A DNA stretch of 5,174 nt from JBGTLA01 sp041744375 (lineage in GTDB: Bacteria > Actinomycetota > Acidimicrobiia > Spongiisociales > ZC4RG35), in assembly GCA_041744375.1 (NCBI GenBank), contig JBGTLA010000042.1, positions 1 through 5,174 of the forward strand, given 5' to 3'. Positions 4,456-5,174 of this stretch are shown here, one piece after another. Each line of letters begins with the position of its first letter. The stretch's first letter is position 1. The notes beneath the pieces are model-generated. The model was given only the letters and a program-made list of their open reading frames with translations, did not search any database and was not told where the DNA came from. The translations under genes and the position numbers were made by a program.

Positions 4456-5174
4456 ATGCGATGGTCCCAGGCTTTCATCCCCACCCTCAGAGACGACCCG
4501 GCCGGCGCCGAGGCGGTGAGCCACCGGCTGTTGGTGAGAGCCGGGTTCATCCGCCAGCTCTCGGCCGGGCACTACTCGATGCTCCCGCTCGGGCAGCGCA
4601 CCCGGCTCAAGGTCGAGGCCATCATCCGTGAGGAGATGAACCGCATCGGCGGCCAGGAGGTGGTTCTCCCCACCCTCCACCCGGCCGAGATCTGGCAGAA
4701 GTCGGGTCGTTACGACCTGATGGGCGACAACCTCTTCAAGCTGGTCGACCGCAAGGGCGTCGACCACGTCATGGGCATGACCGAAGAGGAGCTGTTCGCC
4801 CTCCTGTCCACCGAGGTTACGTCGTATCGCCAGCTCCCCCAGATCTGGTACCAGATGCACACCAAGTATCGCGACGAGCCTCGCCCCAAGTCGGGTCTGC
4901 TGCGGGTGCGCGAGTTCACGATGAAGGACGCCTACACCCTCGACCTCGACGCCGCCGGGCTCGACGTGGGATTCGAGAAGCATCGAGGTGCCTACCGGGA
5001 GATTTTCCGACGGCTGGGGATGGGGGCCGTCGACGTCGAGGCGTCGTCGGGGGCGATGGGCGGGACCGGCTCGGTCGAGTTCATGGTCCGCAGCGACGCC
5101 GGCGAGGACTGGGTGGTCACCTGCCCCAACTGCGACTACCGGGCCAACCTGGAGCGGGCCACCTCCCGGGTGGC
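4456..5174 (+). CDS. proS: prolyl-tRNA synthetase, 5' part
   Basis: ProS charges tRNA-Pro with proline (class II aminoacyl-tRNA synthetase, cytosolic). The frame runs open to the window end: 239 complete codons plus two bases, less than half of the roughly 570 residues of the bacterial type. The start MRWSQAFIPTLRDDPAGAE is the usual ProS N-terminus. It is followed by VSHRLLVRAGFIRQLSAGHY (residues 21-40), the motif 1 region to about residue 77, then SYRQLPQIWYQMHTKYRDEPRP (split by eye) and motif 2 VREFTMKDAYTLD (R152-E153-F154). ASSGAMGGTGSVEFM leads into the insertion (editing) domain, where CPNCDY begins as the window ends. One oddity is MTEEE at 108-112, where many ProS have THEE: H110 is Glu. 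No frameshift is seen. Confidence 0.95.
   Translation, partial: MRWSQAFIPTLRDDPAGAEAVSHRLLVRAGFIRQLSAGHYSMLPLGQRTRLKVEAIIREEMNRIGGQEVVLPTLHPAEIWQKSGRYDLMGDNLFKLVDRKGVDHVMGMTEEELFALLSTEVTSYRQLPQIWYQMHTKYRDEPRPKSGLLRVREFTMKDAYTLDLDAAGLDVGFEKHRGAYREIFRRLGMGAVDVEASSGAMGGTGSVEFMVRSDAGEDWVVTCPNCDYRANLERATSRV

Noticed and set aside
3719..4519. Long plus-strand open frame of 266 codons across the end of vapC and opposite the DUF2867 gene
   Set aside because: It lacks recognisable domains, overlaps vapC in another frame, crosses the 34-bp repeat and runs into proS; it is explained as an antisense shadow in GC-rich DNA.

Overview
The window comes from a high-GC bacterium, most likely an actinobacterium. 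The reasons are the strongly G/C-ending codons of the housekeeping genes, GTG/TTG starts, and the gene order dxr - rseP (site-2 protease) - ispG - (DUF2867) - proS, which I know from actinobacterial genomes. The ProS wording and IspG length would fit an Acidimicrobiia-like lineage, but that is inference.

Layout. Positions 1-816 hold the 3' part of dxr (second step of the MEP isoprenoid pathway). It is followed almost directly by rseP (822-1928, intramembrane zinc protease) and, 22 nt later, ispG (1951-3159, sixth MEP enzyme, 4Fe-4S). These three genes run on the plus strand and look like one transcription unit. At 3197-3858 sits a complete VapB/VapC-type (ribbon-helix-helix antitoxin / PIN toxin) pair with a 4-nt overlap. 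A minus-strand gene of the DUF2867 family follows (3923-4378), pointing towards vapC. A 77-bp divergent promoter region separates it from proS (4456 to the window end, partial), which encodes prolyl-tRNA synthetase.

The most notable structure is around the toxin-antitoxin pair. The last 34 bp of ispG, including its TAG stop (3126-3159), recur perfectly at 3893-3926, just after vapC. Identity stops sharply on both sides. The second copy ends inside the CTAG that supplies the stop codon of the convergent DUF2867 gene. Removing one repeat unit (767 bp) rebuilds a locus where ispG and the DUF2867 gene converge and share overlapping stops on CTAG. The simplest reading is that a minimal vapBC islet entered at the 3' end of ispG, duplicating 34 bp so that both neighbours stayed intact. 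The islet has lower GC (about 60% by hand count, against about 70% in nearby housekeeping stretches) and carries no recombinase.

Expression signals. rseP has a Shine-Dalgarno sequence. ispG, vapB, the DUF2867 gene and proS have no convincing one, but each has a TANNNT box close upstream of its start, consistent with leaderless or very short-leader transcripts. The vapB start is overlapped by a 10-bp palindrome and preceded by two GATACA repeats one helical turn apart, a plausible autoregulatory operator.
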